A stretch of 7,335 nucleotides of DNA from positions 1 to 7,335 of the forward strand of contig JAOZNY010000089.1 in assembly GCA_029933565.1 (NCBI GenBank), read 5' to 3'. The position numbers and the translations under genes were made by a program. How positions within the stretch are numbered: the first letter of the stretch is position 1; every line of letters starts with the position of its first letter. The notes beneath the pieces were generated by a model. It saw only the letters and a program-made list of their open reading frames with translations, was not told where the DNA came from and made no database searches. Below, piece by piece: positions 6,165 through 7,335 of the stretch. This DNA is from Bacteroidales bacterium (GTDB lineage: Bacteria; Bacteroidota; Bacteroidia; Bacteroidales; F082).

Positions 6165-6207
6165 CGACAAAATGGCATGTAGAATATTTTTAAGTGACAA
6201 TATGGCG
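6165..6207 (+). repeat. Pair of 30-bp-spaced pseudo-palindromic repeats upstream of hsp20
   Basis: GACAAAATGGC (6166-6176) recurs as GACAATATGGC (6196-6206), 10 of 11 bases identical and exactly 30 bp apart, which places both on nearly the same face of the helix. Each copy also fits a 13-bp pseudo-palindrome TGNCA-N3-TGNCA with one mismatch at an outer base. They lie 84-126 bp before the hsp20 start in the divergent intergenic region. Regulator sites for heat-shock control are the natural reading, but the cognate protein is not known. CIRCE sequences are absent. Confidence 0.55.
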
Positions 6208-6277
6208 CATTTACTGAAAGGGAATGGAAGTTGAAAAGCATTAATCATAATTAATTGAAATAATAATTAAAAAAAAT

Positions 6278-6282
6278 AGGAG
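6278..6282 (+). promoter_or_regulatory. Shine-Dalgarno sequence of hsp20
   Basis: AGGAG lies 8 nt before the ATG at 6291, in an otherwise A/T-only leader. It is the only convincing Shine-Dalgarno sequence ahead of a true start in this window and fixes the hsp20 start. Confidence 0.75.
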
Positions 6283-6290
6283 AATATATT

Positions 6291-6713
6291 ATGAATTTAA
6301 TGAGATTTAATCATCAGCCAAATTTCCCAGGTTTTTTCAATAATTTTGAAAAAGCGTTATCAGATAATTTTGAAAACTCACAAAACAATGTCCCATCAGT
6401 AAACATAAAAGATGAGGACAAGAGTTTTGTTGTAGAACTTGCAGTTCCGGGAATGGAGAAAAAAGATTTTTCAGTGAAACTGGATAATAACAAAATGACT
6501 GTTTCATCGGAAAGAAAAGAAGAAAAAGCAGAAAGTAATTCAACTTACAGTATTCAGGAGTTTTCGTTTAACTCATTCAGCCGATCATTTACTTTGCCAA
6601 AAAACATTGAGTTTGAAAACGTAAAGGCAGATTATAAAAATGGTATTCTGAGCATTAACCTTCCTAAAAAAGAAGCAGAAGTTAAACTTAAGCGTGAAAT
6701 AAAGATTTCATAG
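6291..6713 (+). CDS. hsp20: Hsp20/alpha-crystallin family small heat-shock protein
   Basis: This 140-residue, ATP-independent holdase chaperone has the usual bacterial Hsp20 layout. A short Asn/Phe-rich N-terminal arm (1-33) is followed by the alpha-crystallin domain (about 34-127): VPSVNIKDEDKSFVVELAVPG at 34-54 in outline, MEKKDFSVKLDNNKMTVSSE (55-74), FSRSFTLP (96-103) and the diagnostic ADYKNGILSINLPK (113-126). The C-terminal tail ends in IKI (137-139), the IxI motif that docks into neighbouring dimers during oligomer assembly. It would act in the cytoplasm by binding unfolding proteins for later refolding by DnaK. The gene is divergent from the UPF0104-family gene, monocistronic (terminator 24 bp after the stop) and has no housekeeping TAnnTTTG promoter, which suggests stress-specific transcription, perhaps through the paired repeats upstream. 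Confidence 0.96.
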   Translation: MNLMRFNHQPNFPGFFNNFEKALSDNFENSQNNVPSVNIKDEDKSFVVELAVPGMEKKDFSVKLDNNKMTVSSERKEEKAESNSTYSIQEFSFNSFSRSFTLPKNIEFENVKADYKNGILSINLPKKEAEVKLKREIKIS

Positions 6714-6736
6714 TTAGTTTTTGAATAGTAATTATT

Positions 6737-6770
6737 AAGGTGTAAATCAATTGGTTTGCACCTTTTTTTT
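6737..6770 (+). terminator. Rho-independent terminator of hsp20
   Basis: A 10-bp stem with one G-T wobble (AAGGTGTAAA 6737-6746, TTTGCACCTT 6755-6764) encloses an 8-base loop, and a run of eight T follows (6763-6770). On the opposite strand the hairpin is not followed by a T-tract, so it is efficient mainly for hsp20. The T run overlaps the stop codon of the convergent ZIP gene. Confidence 0.88.
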
Positions 6771-7335
6771 ATAAAAACAATAGCAAACTCAAAGCCATTA
6801 CGGCCATTCCGGCTATTAATCCATAAATTGAAAGGTGATGTTCTCCATATTCCTCTGCTGCTGGTAGGAGTTCGTCGAGCGAAATGAAAACCATTATGCC
6901 TGCTACTCCGGCAAATAAAATTCCAAAAACTGTTGGTCCCAGAAATGGCATTAAAAGCAAATATCCAATTAAAGCACCAATTGGCTCTGCTAAACCTGAG
7001 GATAGCGAAAGCCAAAATGCTTTCTTTTTACTTCCGGTGGCATAATAAATTGGTATTGAAACAGCAATTCCTTCTGGAATGTTGTGAATAGCAATGGCAA
7101 CAGCAATGGCAATACCAAGATTTGGGTCTGTTATTGCAGCTGTAAAAGTGGCCAGTCCTTCGGGGAAATTATGGATTGCAATGGCCAAAGCAGTAAACAA
7201 TCCCATTCGCATAAGTTTCTTATCCTTGAGTTGCTTTTCATCGTACATTTCTTCCACTTTGTGTATTTCGTGAGGGTTTTCAACACTTGGAATTAGTTTG
7301 TCGATTAAGGCAATCAACAATATTCCTCCAAAAAA
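6769..7335 (-). CDS. zupT: ZIP family divalent metal transporter, ZupT-like (partial, N-terminus outside window)
   Basis: The frame is open to the right edge; 188 codons plus stop are present. Numbering from the Met codon at 7320, HNFPEGLATF (50-59) and HNIPEGIAVS (79-88) are the two metal-binding HNxPEG motifs of transmembrane helices 4 and 5 of ZIP proteins, and SGLAEPIGA (108-116) carries the further conserved Glu. SLDELLPAA (147-155) and YGLIAGMAVMALSLLLF (166-182) match the C-terminus of ZupT. The codons above 7320 read FFGGI, continuing into IALIDKLIP.-.NPHE as in ZupT, so 7320 is internal and roughly 80 residues are missing. The charged segment 16-36 (HEIHKVEEMYDEKQLKDKK) is the cytoplasmic loop with the His/acidic residues often found there. 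The protein would import Zn(II), Fe(II), Mn(II) or Co(II) across the inner membrane. The gene converges on hsp20. Confidence 0.93.
   Translation of the reverse strand, partial: FFGGILLIALIDKLIPSVENPHEIHKVEEMYDEKQLKDKKLMRMGLFTALAIAIHNFPEGLATFTAAITDPNLGIAIAVAIAIHNIPEGIAVSIPIYYATGSKKKAFWLSLSSGLAEPIGALIGYLLLMPFLGPTVFGILFAGVAGIMVFISLDELLPAAEEYGEHHLSIYGLIAGMAVMALSLLLFL

Noticed and set aside
6174..6220. Sigma-54 promoter for hsp20 suggested by TGGCATG and TGGCGCA
   Set aside because: Neither TGGC is followed at the right distance by the invariant GC of the -12 element; the second gives only CTGA where TTGC is needed.
6632..7015. Minus-strand open frame of 127 codons crossing the hsp20/ZIP junction
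   Set aside because: It overlaps the ZIP gene in another frame and the antisense of hsp20, including the terminator; its composition is not protein-like.
7320..7329. GGAGG (7325-7329, minus strand) 4 nt before the ATG at 7320, looking like a ribosome binding site and start for the ZIP gene
   Set aside because: The codons above the ATG continue the same frame as FFGGI, which fits the membrane segment of ZupT-like proteins, and a start here would remove the first transmembrane helices. The GGAGG encodes Gly-Gly.

Overview
The window looks like a chromosomal segment of an AT-rich member of the Bacteroidota, probably an anaerobic Bacteroidales or Marinilabiliales-type organism. Three genes are preceded by the Bacteroidota -7 promoter element (TAnnTTTG), most starts lack a Shine-Dalgarno sequence, and the PpiD-like chaperone has a typical Bacteroidota form. 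The anaerobic lifestyle is inferred from the first gene cluster. No tRNA, rRNA, CRISPR array or insertion sequence was seen.

Positions 1-2731 (all minus strand) hold an operon-like cluster: a DUF134/UPF0251 DNA-binding protein, a NifX/NafY-fold (COG1433) protein, a small Gly/Arg/Gln-rich DUF5320 protein, and two tandem MinD-type ATPases, each with an inserted two-cluster ferredoxin domain. The second ATPase runs off the left edge. This gene set resembles the 'orange protein' (ORP) clusters of anaerobes such as Desulfovibrio, where COG1433 proteins and ferredoxin-bearing MinD ATPases are encoded together. The exact function is unknown. The cluster has a clear promoter with a perfect 14-bp palindrome between its -33 and -7 elements. 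It also carries two short tandem repeats: four heptamers upstream of the DUF5320 gene, and five ATG-bearing octamers across the junction between the two ATPases.

Positions 2779-6118 (minus strand) hold a PpiD/SurA-type periplasmic peptidyl-prolyl isomerase with its own promoter and a strong terminator, preceded by a multi-spanning membrane protein of the lysylphosphatidylglycerol-synthase transmembrane family (UPF0104) that starts with TTG.

Positions 6119-6770 hold a plus-strand Hsp20 small heat-shock gene with a real Shine-Dalgarno sequence, a pair of 30-bp-spaced pseudo-palindromic repeats upstream, and a rho-independent terminator. Positions 6769-7335 (minus strand) hold the C-terminal two thirds of a ZIP metal transporter closely resembling ZupT. 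It converges on hsp20 and its stop codon lies in the T-tract of the hsp20 terminator.

The most interesting part is the Fe-S ATPase/COG1433/DUF134 cluster with its operator-like palindrome; the hsp20 upstream repeats come second.
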